A stretch of 64,000 nt of DNA from G963662905 sp965230045. Its GTDB lineage: Bacteria > Bacteroidota > Bacteroidia > Bacteroidales > WRLA01. Location of the stretch: NCBI GenBank assembly GCA_965230045.1, contig OZ245940.1:3038001-3102000 (forward strand), read 5' to 3'. The position numbers and the translations under genes were made by a program. Below are positions 34,791 to 44,347 of this stretch, one piece after another. Within the stretch, counting starts at the first letter, position 1. Every line of letters starts with the position of its first letter. The notes under the pieces were generated by a model. It made no database searches. It saw only the letters and a list, made by a program, of their open reading frames with translations, and had not been told where the DNA came from.

Positions 34791-36329
34791 TTAATTTGGA
34801 CTGTAAAACAATCCGGCATCCGGCCCCAGTGGGATTCCAAAATAAATCCATGCCATCAACAGGATTGTCCAAAGAATAAAGAAAACGAATGAGTAAGGCA
34901 ACATGGTGGAAATAATCGTTCCAATTCCACTTTCTTTGTCATATTTCTGGAAATAAGCGATGATCAATGCAAAGAAACTCATCATGGGCGAAATAATATT
35001 TGTAACGCTATCGCCAATACGGAATACTACCTGAGACAATTCCGGTGAATAGCCCATCAACATAAAAACAGGAATAAAAACCGGCGCCATGATGGCCCAT
35101 TTTGCGGAAGCACTTCCCATGAGCATATTGATGCTGGCTGCAAAAATGATAAACAGGATCATGAGCACATAAATGTTCAGGTCGGCAGCCTTCAGTGCGG
35201 CAGCACCTTCAACCGCAGCAATAATCCCCAGGTTGCTTTCTTTGAAGTAAGCCACAAACTGAGCGGCAAAAAACACCAAAACAATGTACATCGAAAGAGT
35301 TTTCATGCTTTCGCTCATGCCTTTCATCACATCGGTATCATTTTTAAAAACGCCCACCGTAAAACCGTAGGCCATTCCGCTCAGTCCGGCAGAAACAAAA
35401 AGCAGGGTTACTACACCTTCAAGCAGTGGCGATTTCAATACGGAACCATCGGCGCCCCTAAAAAAGCCATCGGCAGGGATGGTTCCCCACAAAATAACGC
35501 CAAGCACACCGGCAATCACCAAAGTAGCCCGGATAAGACCTTTTTTCTCAAGTTTTGTGAGCGGATGCACTTCCTCCACTTCAGTTTCTTTATACGGATG
35601 AAGCTTGTTTAAGCGGGGTTCAACAATTTTTTCCGTAACCCATGTTCCTGAAAATGAAATCAAAAAAGTGGAAGCCAGCATAAAATAATAATTGGCGGTT
35701 GGGTTTACATGATACGACGGATCAATGATGTGGGCAGCTTCTTCTGAAAGCCCGGCCAAAAGCGGATCGATCGTTCCCAATACCAGATTGGCGCTAAAGC
35801 CACCGGACACACCTGAAAATGCAGCCGCCATTCCGGCAACCGGATGACGTCCTACAGCCTGAAAGATTATTCCCGCCATGGGGATGAGCAGAACGTATCC
35901 CACATCACTTGCCAGATTGGAAACAATTCCGGAAAAAACCAGTACGAATGTGAGCAGATGTTTGGGGGCAGAAAGAACCATTTGCCTGATAACCACTGCA
36001 ATCAGACCACTGCGCTCAGCAATCCCGATTCCCAACATGGCCACAAGCACAATCCCTAAGGGAGCAAAATCCGTGAAATTAGTGACCGTATGTTCCAAAA
36101 TAAAATGCAATCCTTCTGTAGAAAGCAAATTATGCACGCTCAGCTCCTCACCGTTTCCGGGATGCTTTACTGCCCAGCCAAGCATACTTCCAATCCAACT
36201 GATTATCAAGGTTGCTACTGCAAACAGCAGGAACAAAGTTGCCGGATGCGGCAAAGCATTACCGGTCTTTTCAACAATATTTAAAAATTTCTGGAAAAAA
36301 GATGTTTTTCTGGCCGTTTTTGCGGTCAT
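34791..36329 (-). CDS. AbgT-family transporter
   Basis: I use the ATG at 36329 (512 residues, close to E. coli AbgT at about 508); the longer frame from 36413 adds 28 poorly supported residues. The protein has about 11-13 membrane helices. Family motifs include NALPHPATLFLLFAVATLI near the N-terminus, SNLASDVGYVLLIPMAG and the SGVSGGFSANLVLG hairpin, and a GSASAKWAIMAPVFIPV segment near the C-terminus. AbgT proteins import p-aminobenzoyl-glutamate or export sulfonamides, using the proton gradient. Proximity to the folate-dependent metF/metH genes fits folate-catabolite transport but may be chance. Confidence 0.9.
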   Translation of the reverse strand: MTAKTARKTSFFQKFLNIVEKTGNALPHPATLFLLFAVATLIISWIGSMLGWAVKHPGNGEELSVHNLLSTEGLHFILEHTVTNFTDFAPLGIVLVAMLGIGIAERSGLIAVVIRQMVLSAPKHLLTFVLVFSGIVSNLASDVGYVLLIPMAGIIFQAVGRHPVAGMAAAFSGVSGGFSANLVLGTIDPLLAGLSEEAAHIIDPSYHVNPTANYYFMLASTFLISFSGTWVTEKIVEPRLNKLHPYKETEVEEVHPLTKLEKKGLIRATLVIAGVLGVILWGTIPADGFFRGADGSVLKSPLLEGVVTLLFVSAGLSGMAYGFTVGVFKNDTDVMKGMSESMKTLSMYIVLVFFAAQFVAYFKESNLGIIAAVEGAAALKAADLNIYVLMILFIIFAASINMLMGSASAKWAIMAPVFIPVFMLMGYSPELSQVVFRIGDSVTNIISPMMSFFALIIAYFQKYDKESGIGTIISTMLPYSFVFFILWTILLMAWIYFGIPLGPDAGLFYSPN

Positions 36330-36552
36330 AGCAGTCTGTCTTAATTTTGGTTTGTTTATCTCAGGAAAAGTAACAGCCTTATCAAGAGTTTGTTTAAAAA
36401 CATTGGTTCTCAAGAAAATTTTAGCCCATTCTCCAAAACATTAACCTCTTGAAATGCAATTTGATTAATTGATCAAAATTTAGAAAAGCCAGGTCTCCTG
36501 TTACGCTATATTATTGACTACCAAATAATAACCGAGCAGGGACCCCATATAT

Positions 36553-37506
36553 TTAAAAAACTGCGGCAGCGATTTTCTGTACATTATCCGATTTTCCCAT
36601 TGTATAGAAATGCAAAGCAGGGACACCCGCAGCAATCAGCCCTTTGGCCTGAGCAATGCCCCATTCAATACCCACCTGCCGTATTTCCTTATTGTTTTTA
36701 CATTGTTCCACAGCTTTTACCAATTCAGTGGGTAAATCAATATGGAATGTTTGCGGCAAAATACTCAATTGTTTGCGTGTGCTCAAAGGTTTCAAACCCG
36801 GCACAATCGGAACATCAATTCCCAAAGCACGGCATTGATCCACAAAAGCAAAAAATTTGTTGTTATCATAAAACATCTGAGTGACAATATAAGCTGCACC
36901 TGCATCCACTTTACGTTTTAGGTTTTCGATATCCTTTTCCATATTAGGCGCTTCGGCATGTTTTTCAGGATATCCGGCCACACCGATGCAAAAATTGGTC
37001 GGATGTGAATTAGCCAGATTTTCATCCAGGTACAGCCCATTGTTCAGCTTCACTACCTGCTCCACCAGCTCAGATGCAAAAGTATGTCCATCGGTTTCCG
37101 CTTGAAAAGATTTTTGTCCTTTCGGAGGATCGCCTCTCAAAACCAGTAAATTATGAATGCCGAGAAAATGAAGGTCAATCAGTGCATTTTCAATTTCAGC
37201 CTTCGTTGCACCCCCGCAAATGATATGCGGCACAGCCTGAATGCCGGTTTTAAACTGAATTGCAGCCGCCGTGCCCACCGTCCCCGGGCGTTTGCGCACC
37301 ACATTTCGGGCAATACTGCCATCGGGCAAATGCGCATACTCCACTTCGGGTTGATGATAAGTGATATTGATGCAAGCCGGATTAAATTCCAGCAAAGGCT
37401 TCATGCCCTCTTCCAGCTGTTCAAAATGCTCCCCTTTCAAAGGAGGGAGCAATTCAAAGGAAAAAAGGGTTTTATCGGTATTTTTATAGGTTTCTGCCAG
37501 GTTCAT
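36553..37506 (-). CDS. metF: 5,10-methylenetetrahydrofolate reductase
   Basis: The 317-residue flavoprotein reduces methylene-THF to methyl-THF, which MetH uses as methyl donor. The FSFELLPPLKGEHFEQLEEG start with its catalytic Glu, INITYHQPEVEY, HIICGG, LLVLRGDPPKG, FCIGVAGYPEKH and ITQMFYDN motifs are all in order. The gene begins 3 bases after the metH stop codon, so the two form one operon. Length is slightly above the E. coli 296. Intact. Confidence 0.95.
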   Translation of the reverse strand: MNLAETYKNTDKTLFSFELLPPLKGEHFEQLEEGMKPLLEFNPACINITYHQPEVEYAHLPDGSIARNVVRKRPGTVGTAAAIQFKTGIQAVPHIICGGATKAEIENALIDLHFLGIHNLLVLRGDPPKGQKSFQAETDGHTFASELVEQVVKLNNGLYLDENLANSHPTNFCIGVAGYPEKHAEAPNMEKDIENLKRKVDAGAAYIVTQMFYDNNKFFAFVDQCRALGIDVPIVPGLKPLSTRKQLSILPQTFHIDLPTELVKAVEQCKNNKEIRQVGIEWGIAQAKGLIAAGVPALHFYTMGKSDNVQKIAAAVF

Positions 37507-37509
37507 CGT

Positions 37510-40500
37510 CTAAATATTGGTATTGAGTAGTTTGCGAACATGTTCTTCACTGATGTCCTTTCGTTTTGCATAATCCTGAATTTGATCGTTGAGCACTTTG
37601 CCCAAATTAAAATATCGGGCAGCCGGATGAGCAAAATAGTATCCGCTCACCGCTGCGGCAGGCGTCATAGCATAGTTTTCTGTAAGATTAATGCCCGCTT
37701 CCGGAGCATTGAGAATATTGAAAATCACTTCTTTCTCGCTATGTTCGGGGCAAGCCGGATAACCTGGGGCAGGACGGATTCCCCTGTATTTTTCTTTCAG
37801 CATTTCTTCAGGGCTCAGCATTTCATCCTTGGCGTAGCCCCAAAATTCCCTGCGCAAACGCATATGTAAATATTCCGCGAAGGCTTCCGCAAGGCGGTCA
37901 GCCAGTATTTTCAGCATAATTTCGCTATAATCATCGTTATTGTTTCGGAATTCCAAACCTTTTTCATCTGCGCCAATACCGGCTGTTACGGCAAAAAGCC
38001 CGATATAATCTTGTTTTTTGCTCGTTTCGGGCGCAATAAAATCAGCAAGGCACCAATTCGGGATCCCATCCTCTTTTTGTTCCTGATTACGCAGGAAACA
38101 CAAGCGCTTTTTTTGGCCATTATGCCCAATAAGCACATCATCGGCATGAGCCACAGCCGGAAAAATACCATAAACAGCATTCGCTTTCAGCCATTTGCCT
38201 TCGATAATTTTTTCCAGCATCTGCCGGGCATCCTCCATCAATTTGCGCGCTTCCTCCCCTTTTACAGGATCATCCAGCAAAGCCGGATAGCGCCCGTTCA
38301 GCTTCCAGGCATGGAAAAAGAAAGTCCAGTCAATAAAAGGGATCAATTCCTCCAAAGGCTGGTCTTCGATCAGGAAACGCCCTGTTTTTGCAGGTGCATT
38401 CACCTCATATTCATCCCAATAGGTTTGGAAAGCATTTTTTCGTGCATTTTCCATGCTGATATACTTCTTGGCCGGAACTTTGGCCGCATGTTTGTTTCGC
38501 AGCGCTTCATAACGCTCCAATGCAGCCTCTTTAAATTTGTCCTTGCGGTTTTTGTCGATAAGCTGCGCAACAACGCCGACACTTTTAGAAGCATCGCGCA
38601 CATGGAAAACCCCAACCGGATATTCGGGCGCAATTTTCACAGCCGTATGGATTTCGGAAGTTGTGGCACCACCCACCAGCAGCGGAACATCGAAACCCTC
38701 TGCTTTCATCTGGGCTGCCACGATGGTCATTTCCTCCAAAGAAGGCGTAATCAGGCCACTAAGCCCAATAATATCCACATGATTTTTGCGTGCTTCCGAG
38801 ATGATTTTTTCCACAGGCACCATCACGCCAAGGTCAATGACCTCATAATTATTACAAGCCAGCACCACGCCCACGATATTTTTACCGATATCGTGCACAT
38901 CGCCCTTTACTGTTGCCAGCAGGACTTTCCCGGCAGAAGTAGGATTTCCGGCATTTTCTTCCTCAATATACGGCTGGAGGTAAGCCACTGCTTTTTTCAT
39001 CACACGCGCCGATTTTACCACCTGCGGGAGGAACATGCGCCCATCGCCAAAAAGCTCGCCAACTACATTCATCCCGTCCATCAAAGGGCCTTCAATTACC
39101 TCCAGTGTACGCGGCAGATGTTGGCGCATTTCGGCGCAATCTTCCTCAATAAAATCACCAATACCTTTTATAAGACTGTGCTGCAATCGCTCACGCACAG
39201 GCAATTTGCGCCAGTCATCGCGCGATGATTCGTGCTGCTGCATCGAAAATTTATCCGCGAACATAAGCAATCGCTCCGTAGCATCTTTACGACGGTTCAA
39301 TACCAGGTCTTCGGTCAATTGCAGCAAATCTTTCGGAATTTCATCATAAACCTGCAGTAAAGCCGGATTGATGATTGCCATATCCAAACCCGCCTTGATG
39401 GCGTGATACAGGAACACGGCATGAATAGCCTCGCGCACCGCCTGGTTTCCCCTGAAAGAAAAAGAAAGGTTGCTCACACCGCCGCTAACTTTGGCATGCG
39501 GCAGGTTTTCCTTAATCCAGCGGCAGGCTTCAATAAAATCGACCGCATAATTATTATGTTCCTCCATACCCGTTCCAATAGTCAGGATATTGGGGTCAAA
39601 AATAATATCCTCAGGAGGGAAATCCGCCTGATTGACCAACAAATCATACGAGCGTTTGCACACATTGATTTTTTCTCCAAATGAAGCTGCCTGACCTTTT
39701 TCATCGAAAGCCATCACCACCGTTGCGGCACCGTAATGACGAATTTTTTGGGCCTTTTCAATAAAAGCAGTTTCGCCGTCTTTTAAGCTGATACTGTTCA
39801 CAATAGCTTTTCCCTGCACACATTTCAGCCCGGCTTCGATCACCTCCCATTTGGAAGAATCGATCATCACCGGAACACGTGCTGCATCGGGTTCAGCCGC
39901 CAGTAAATTCAGGAAGCGCACCATTTCTTTTTTCGCATCAAGCATTGCATCATCCATGCAGACATCAATCGCCTGAGCGCCATTTTCGACCTGCTGCACC
40001 GCGATGCTCAGAGCTTCATCGTGTTTTTCTTCCCGAATCAGGCGAGCAAATTTGCGCGATCCTGCCACATTGGTACGTTCGCCGATATTGATAAAATTAC
40101 TGCCCGGAAAAACCAGCAAAGGCTCCAGTCCGCTCAGTTTCAATTGATGGTCATCTTCGATCAGCTTACGTGGAGCAGCATTTCGTGCCCCTTCGGCAAT
40201 GCGTCGGATATGGTCCGGAGTAGTACCACAGCAGCCACCAATAATGTTTACATGACCACCCTGAATAAATTTATCCGTTTCAATGCCCATTGCCTCAGGA
40301 TCCTGATCATAGTCGCCAAACTGGTTCGGCAAACCCGCATTCGGGTGTGCACTGACAAAGAAAGGCGATTTGGACGCAATATTTTTAAGCCAGGGCAGCA
40401 TATCATGCGCACCCAAAGCACAGTTCAAGCCGATGCTCAGCAATTTCACGTGCGACAAACTTGTAAGGAAAGCTTCCGGAGTCTGGCCACTCAAAGTACG

Positions 40501-41169
40501 GCCACTGGCATCAGTGATAGTGCCCGAAACCATCAAATAACGCTTTTCATTGCGTTCTGCCAGCAATTTTTCAATCGCAAAAAGTGCGGCCTTTGCATTC
40601 AAAGTATCAAAAACGGTTTCTACCAGAAAAATATCCACACCTCCATCGAGCAAAGCGCGGGCCTGTTCATAATAGGCATCCATCAAATCTTCGAAACCCA
40701 CGGCACGGAAGCCAGGATCGTTCACATCTGGGCTCATACTGGCCGTTTTGTTGGTAGGTCCCATAGAGCCCGCCACAAAACGCGGTTTATCCGGATTTTT
40801 GAGACTATACTCATCCGCAACAGAGCGTGCAATTTCCGCCGCGGCTTTATTAATGTTATACACCTGATCCTCCATGCCGTAATCCGCCTGCGAAATCACC
40901 TGCGCATTAAATGTATTGGTTTCGATGATATCGGCACCGGCATCCAGAAACTGCGCATGAATATCACGGACAATCTGAGGTTGTGTAAGGCAAAGAATAT
41001 CGTTATTACCTTTTTGCGGCATAGAATGACCGGCAAATAATACGCCACGGTAATCCTCCTCTTCCAGTTTGTAGCGCTGGATCATTGTACCCATAGCGCC
41101 ATCAAGGATTAAAACACGATTTTTAAGAATATCTCGGATATCCTTTTGTTTGTTTATTTTTTGACTCAT
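37510..41169 (-). CDS. metH: Cobalamin-dependent methionine synthase, full length
   Basis: The 1219-residue enzyme transfers a methyl group from methyl-THF through cobalamin to homocysteine. Four modules are present: homocysteine domain (1-330; zinc ligands Cys250, Cys313, Cys314 in GLNC and GGCCGTT); pterin domain (about 355-620; NIGERTNVAGS); cobalamin domain (about 645-880) with the cobalt ligand His759 in DVHDIGKN, the same number as in E. coli; and the AdoMet reactivation domain (about 900-1219; RPAPGYPACPEH). Nothing is missing, so reactivation is self-contained. A small gene may precede it by 4 bases. Confidence 0.97.
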   Translation of the reverse strand: MSQKINKQKDIRDILKNRVLILDGAMGTMIQRYKLEEEDYRGVLFAGHSMPQKGNNDILCLTQPQIVRDIHAQFLDAGADIIETNTFNAQVISQADYGMEDQVYNINKAAAEIARSVADEYSLKNPDKPRFVAGSMGPTNKTASMSPDVNDPGFRAVGFEDLMDAYYEQARALLDGGVDIFLVETVFDTLNAKAALFAIEKLLAERNEKRYLMVSGTITDASGRTLSGQTPEAFLTSLSHVKLLSIGLNCALGAHDMLPWLKNIASKSPFFVSAHPNAGLPNQFGDYDQDPEAMGIETDKFIQGGHVNIIGGCCGTTPDHIRRIAEGARNAAPRKLIEDDHQLKLSGLEPLLVFPGSNFINIGERTNVAGSRKFARLIREEKHDEALSIAVQQVENGAQAIDVCMDDAMLDAKKEMVRFLNLLAAEPDAARVPVMIDSSKWEVIEAGLKCVQGKAIVNSISLKDGETAFIEKAQKIRHYGAATVVMAFDEKGQAASFGEKINVCKRSYDLLVNQADFPPEDIIFDPNILTIGTGMEEHNNYAVDFIEACRWIKENLPHAKVSGGVSNLSFSFRGNQAVREAIHAVFLYHAIKAGLDMAIINPALLQVYDEIPKDLLQLTEDLVLNRRKDATERLLMFADKFSMQQHESSRDDWRKLPVRERLQHSLIKGIGDFIEEDCAEMRQHLPRTLEVIEGPLMDGMNVVGELFGDGRMFLPQVVKSARVMKKAVAYLQPYIEEENAGNPTSAGKVLLATVKGDVHDIGKNIVGVVLACNNYEVIDLGVMVPVEKIISEARKNHVDIIGLSGLITPSLEEMTIVAAQMKAEGFDVPLLVGGATTSEIHTAVKIAPEYPVGVFHVRDASKSVGVVAQLIDKNRKDKFKEAALERYEALRNKHAAKVPAKKYISMENARKNAFQTYWDEYEVNAPAKTGRFLIEDQPLEELIPFIDWTFFFHAWKLNGRYPALLDDPVKGEEARKLMEDARQMLEKIIEGKWLKANAVYGIFPAVAHADDVLIGHNGQKKRLCFLRNQEQKEDGIPNWCLADFIAPETSKKQDYIGLFAVTAGIGADEKGLEFRNNNDDYSEIMLKILADRLAEAFAEYLHMRLRREFWGYAKDEMLSPEEMLKEKYRGIRPAPGYPACPEHSEKEVIFNILNAPEAGINLTENYAMTPAAAVSGYYFAHPAARYFNLGKVLNDQIQDYAKRKDISEEHVRKLLNTNI

Positions 41170-41173
41170 AATT

Positions 41174-41535
41174 TCAATTTAAAGGCTGAACCCGCTTTCC
41201 CATATCGGCGATAAAAATTTTATCTTCCCTAATGTATGTAACAATAAACCTTAAATGCTCAATATCAGCCGTTACAATCAAATAACCCCTGTCGCTTTGA
41301 TGCGCAGCGGGAATAAATTCAACTTATGAAAAGGCTTCAGTTCATCCTCATTTTCAGCGCGAATATACAGCAAATGTTCCTGCTGGTCAATCGAATTAGC
41401 TATTACATTGATATTTTCAAACTTACGGTAATTGAATCCCTGAAGCCACAAGCTGATATCGCCTGCAGCAGCAAGCGCTGTAGGATGGCCGTTATGCATA
41501 AAAACATAGTGTGATATAAATCCACATTCTATCAA
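41174..41535 (-). pseudogene. Possible frameshifted small gene ahead of metH
   Basis: On the minus strand, an 85-codon frame (41535-41278, possible start at ATG 41499) ends in a stop. A second frame is open from 41323 to a stop at 41174, 4 bases before the metH ATG. The second part reads SDRGYLIVTADIEHLRFIVT and then IREDKIFIADMGKR, which looks protein-like. A shift of frame somewhere in 41278-41323 would join them into one product of about 120 residues in the metH operon. I do not recognise either half, and the first half could be spurious. Confidence 0.3.
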
Positions 41536-41890
41536 AAACCGACTGCGTTTTAATGTATTTATCCGATTTTAATCTCAACTTTTTCCTGATTTTTGAAACC
41601 AATAGCAAAATGCAATTATCCTAAATATGGAATTTTCCTGAAAAAAGACAAATTCCATACAATTTGAACCCGCATAGTATTAAAATTTTGTCGATTCCAA
41701 CGCCCTGCCACTCCGCAATCATTGCTCATACAATAATACCGGGAGTTTGCTTTAGAAAGTTTAATTCATGGAGTGTATCCAGATAGAGAATGGAATCCAA
41801 ACCGGATAATAATCAGGTATTTGAGTATTTGCTTAAGAGCAATAACGCAAAAGTTGGGCTTTATAGGCCAACGCAAATTAATCTAATACT
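41536..41890. other. Intergenic region, 355 bp, before the glycan operon
   Basis: AT-rich, with no gene or promoter that I can support. A weak inverted pair GTTGGGC/GGCCAAC lies near 41855-41874. The region separates the divergent metH cluster and the 11-kb plus-strand operon, so both promoters should be here or just inside its edges. Confidence 0.5.
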
Positions 41891-42004
41891 ATGCCCAACA
41901 GCAAGAGCACAGAAACAATAAAAGCCCAAATAATCGCCCTGCCCTGCATGGCTCTAGTGCTTTTTTTCCTATATTTAACGCTTAAAACCAAAAAGCACAG
42001 CTAA
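41891..42004 (+). CDS. 37-residue single-helix membrane peptide, coupled to the glycosyltransferase
   Basis: A short frame starting at ATG 41891 ends at TAA 42002-42004, overlapping the ATG of the next gene by one base (TAATG). Residues 1-12 are polar (MPNSKSTETIKA), 13-31 form one hydrophobic helix (IIALPCMALVLFFLYLTL) and the tail is basic (KTKKHS). Single-base stop/start coupling and the clear helix with a positive-inside tail argue for a real gene. It may be a small membrane partner for the first glycosyltransferase. I find no known family. Confidence 0.5.
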   Translation: MPNSKSTETIKAQIIALPCMALVLFFLYLTLKTKKHS

Positions 42005-43161
42005 TGAGAATCGGGATCGAAGGACAACGACTGTTTCGCGAAAAGAAACACGGAATGGATATGGTAGCCCTGGAGCTTATCCTCAACCTGCAAAAAATCG
42101 ACAAGGAAAATGAGTATTTTATCTATGTGAAACCTGATGTTGATGAATGCCTGCACGATACAGATAATTTCACAATCAGGCAAGTAGAAGGCGGCGCCTA
42201 CCCTATTTGGGAACAAAAAGCCCTTCCAAAGGCAGCTGCAGCCGACAATCTGGATGTTTTGCACTGTACCAGCAATACAGCTCCTTTAAAAACATCCATG
42301 CCCCTGATGATCACGCTCCACGACATCATTTACATGGAGCACAGCATGCTGAAAATCCTGCGCAGCAGCGGAACGGCATATCAGCGGTTTGGAAATATCT
42401 ACCGCAGATACGTTGTGCCTCGGGTGATGAAAAAAAGCGACATCATCATCACAGTGAGCCATTTTGAAAAAAAGCGCATCGACGAATTTTTTGGCATGAA
42501 AGATAACCGTCTGCGTGCCGTTTATAATGGCGTTGGCGAACATTTTAAGGAAGTTACTGATGAAGTTGAGCTCAAGCGCGTTAAAGAGCAATACAAACTC
42601 CCCGACCGCTATTTTTTCTTCCTGGGCAATACCGATCCCAAAAAAAATACACCGGGCGTATTAAAAGCTTATTCCGATTACCGGAAACAATCGGGATTGG
42701 ACATCGAACTGGTAATGCTGGATTTTGATCACGATGAACTGGTGAAAATGACCAAATCGGTGGGCGATGAAGGCCTGATCAACCATATCCATCTCACGGG
42801 CTATGTCAAAAACACAGATCTCCCTGCCATTTACAGTCAATGCGAAGTATTTCTTTACCCCAGTCTTCGCGAAAGCTTCGGAATCCCTATCCTCGAAGCA
42901 ATGGGCTGTGCGTCACCCGTGATCACGTCCAACACTTCAAGCATGCCCGAAGTCTCCAGCGGTGCGGCAATTTTGGTAGATCCTTACAAACCCGAAGAAA
43001 TTACTGACGCCATCCATCAGTTTATGACGGATGATGAAAAACGCAAAAAGTACAAGGCCATGGGCCCCGGACAGGCAGCAAAATTCAGCTGGAAATCAAT
43101 GGCAGAGCACGTTTTGGAACTTTACACAGAAATCTATAAAAACCACAGGCATGAAAAATAA
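42004..43161 (+). CDS. GT4-type glycosyltransferase 1
   Basis: The 385-residue enzyme has the GT-B layout: an N-terminal acceptor domain (MRIGIEGQRLF, GMDMVALELILNL) and a nucleotide-sugar domain with YFFFLGNTDPKKNTPGVLKA and the E(x7)E motif in RESFGIPILEAMGCASPVITS (about 299-319). GT4 enzymes transfer sugars with retention of configuration onto lipid-linked or surface glycans. It is the first full gene of the operon. The ATG is fixed by the TAATG coupling with the small upstream gene. Donor and acceptor sugars cannot be read from sequence. Confidence 0.9.
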   Translation: MRIGIEGQRLFREKKHGMDMVALELILNLQKIDKENEYFIYVKPDVDECLHDTDNFTIRQVEGGAYPIWEQKALPKAAAADNLDVLHCTSNTAPLKTSMPLMITLHDIIYMEHSMLKILRSSGTAYQRFGNIYRRYVVPRVMKKSDIIITVSHFEKKRIDEFFGMKDNRLRAVYNGVGEHFKEVTDEVELKRVKEQYKLPDRYFFFLGNTDPKKNTPGVLKAYSDYRKQSGLDIELVMLDFDHDELVKMTKSVGDEGLINHIHLTGYVKNTDLPAIYSQCEVFLYPSLRESFGIPILEAMGCASPVITSNTSSMPEVSSGAAILVDPYKPEEITDAIHQFMTDDEKRKKYKAMGPGQAAKFSWKSMAEHVLELYTEIYKNHRHEK

Positions 43162-44347
43162 AGATATAATCGTTGTAGGAATACAGCCCTATGATATCCG
43201 CATTGGCAGCAACTGCAAAAATATTGCGGATGTGCTGGCTCGTGATAACCGCGTATTGTATGTTAATTTTCCACTCGACCGAAAAAGGAAATTCGTAAAA
43301 CGCAAACGTGAAGACGTGCAATACCGCATCGGGGTTATCAAAGGGAAAAATGAAAAGCTGGTCAAGGTTGGCAACACCATGTGGAATCTCTTTCCCGATT
43401 ATCTCGGAGAACCTTATAATTGGATTCCCATAAAATCATTGCACCGATGGGCCAATAAAAGGGAAAGCAAACGTTTTGCTGCTTGCATACAGGAAGCAAT
43501 TGATGAACTGGGCTTCAAGGATTTCATCATCTTTAACGATAGCCTGATGTTCCTGGGTTATTATTTGAAAGAACTTTTAAACCCAAAAGCTTACTTGTAC
43601 TATATTCGGGATAATCTGGTTTCCCAACCACATTTCAGAAAGCACGGCTTGGAAATGGAACCTGAGCTTATTGCAAAAGTTGATGCCGTTGTATCCAATT
43701 CCGTTTATTTGGCCAACTATGCAAAACCATATAATCCAAATAGTTATATGACGGGTCAGGGCTGTGATGTTACGCTTTTCAACGATGACGACGGCACAAT
43801 GCCCTTACCCGACGATATCAAAGACATCCCCAAACCGATAATCGGATATGTAGGATGGATGGTCGCAATAAGGCTTGATATTGAGGTGATTGCCCATATG
43901 GCCAAAGCACGCAAAGACTGGAGCATCGTTTTGGTTGGCCCTGAAGATGAAGGTTTTCAAAATTCAGAACTGCACAACATTGATAATGTATATTTCCTGG
44001 GAAGAAAAAAAGGCGACGAGCTCCCAAATTACATCAAAGGATTTGATGTGTGCATTAACCCTCAGCTTGTCAACGACATGACTATAGGAAATTATCCGAG
44101 AAAAATTGATGAATACCTCTCCATGGGAAAACCCACTTTGGCAACACCAACAGAGGCAATGGAATATTTTGCCGAATACACCTATCTGGCTCCTACTAAG
44201 GAAGATTATGTGAAACTGGCTGAAAAAGCATTAGCCGAGGACAGCCCGGAAAAACAAGAAGCACGTAAAGTCTTCGCACGGAGCCATACCTGGGAAAATA
44301 ATGTTAAAAATATCACTGACGTAATCGAAAAAATAATAGCATCATGA
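43151..44347 (+). CDS. GT4/GT1-type glycosyltransferase 2
   Basis: I start at the ATG at 43151 (398 residues), which overlaps the previous gene by 11 bases; the frame is open from 43031 but that part repeats the upstream gene in another frame. The N-terminus IIVVGIQPYDIRIGSNCKNI and C-terminal IPKPIIGYVGWM, WSIVLVGPEDEGF, NYPRKIDEYLSMGKPTLAT are typical of GT-B enzymes of the polysaccharide type. A run of basic residues near 50-60 may contact membrane lipids. It is followed by the sulfotransferase with a 4-base overlap. Confidence 0.85.
   Translation: MKNKDIIVVGIQPYDIRIGSNCKNIADVLARDNRVLYVNFPLDRKRKFVKRKREDVQYRIGVIKGKNEKLVKVGNTMWNLFPDYLGEPYNWIPIKSLHRWANKRESKRFAACIQEAIDELGFKDFIIFNDSLMFLGYYLKELLNPKAYLYYIRDNLVSQPHFRKHGLEMEPELIAKVDAVVSNSVYLANYAKPYNPNSYMTGQGCDVTLFNDDDGTMPLPDDIKDIPKPIIGYVGWMVAIRLDIEVIAHMAKARKDWSIVLVGPEDEGFQNSELHNIDNVYFLGRKKGDELPNYIKGFDVCINPQLVNDMTIGNYPRKIDEYLSMGKPTLATPTEAMEYFAEYTYLAPTKEDYVKLAEKALAEDSPEKQEARKVFARSHTWENNVKNITDVIEKIIAS

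Noticed and set aside
38011..39228. 405-residue plus-strand frame opposite metH
   Set aside because: It lies entirely within metH, in a shadow frame with unusual residue content (rich in H, N, R); metH itself is full-length and complete.
40021..41040. 339-residue plus-strand frame opposite metH
   Set aside because: Same reason: antisense shadow of the homocysteine and pterin domains.
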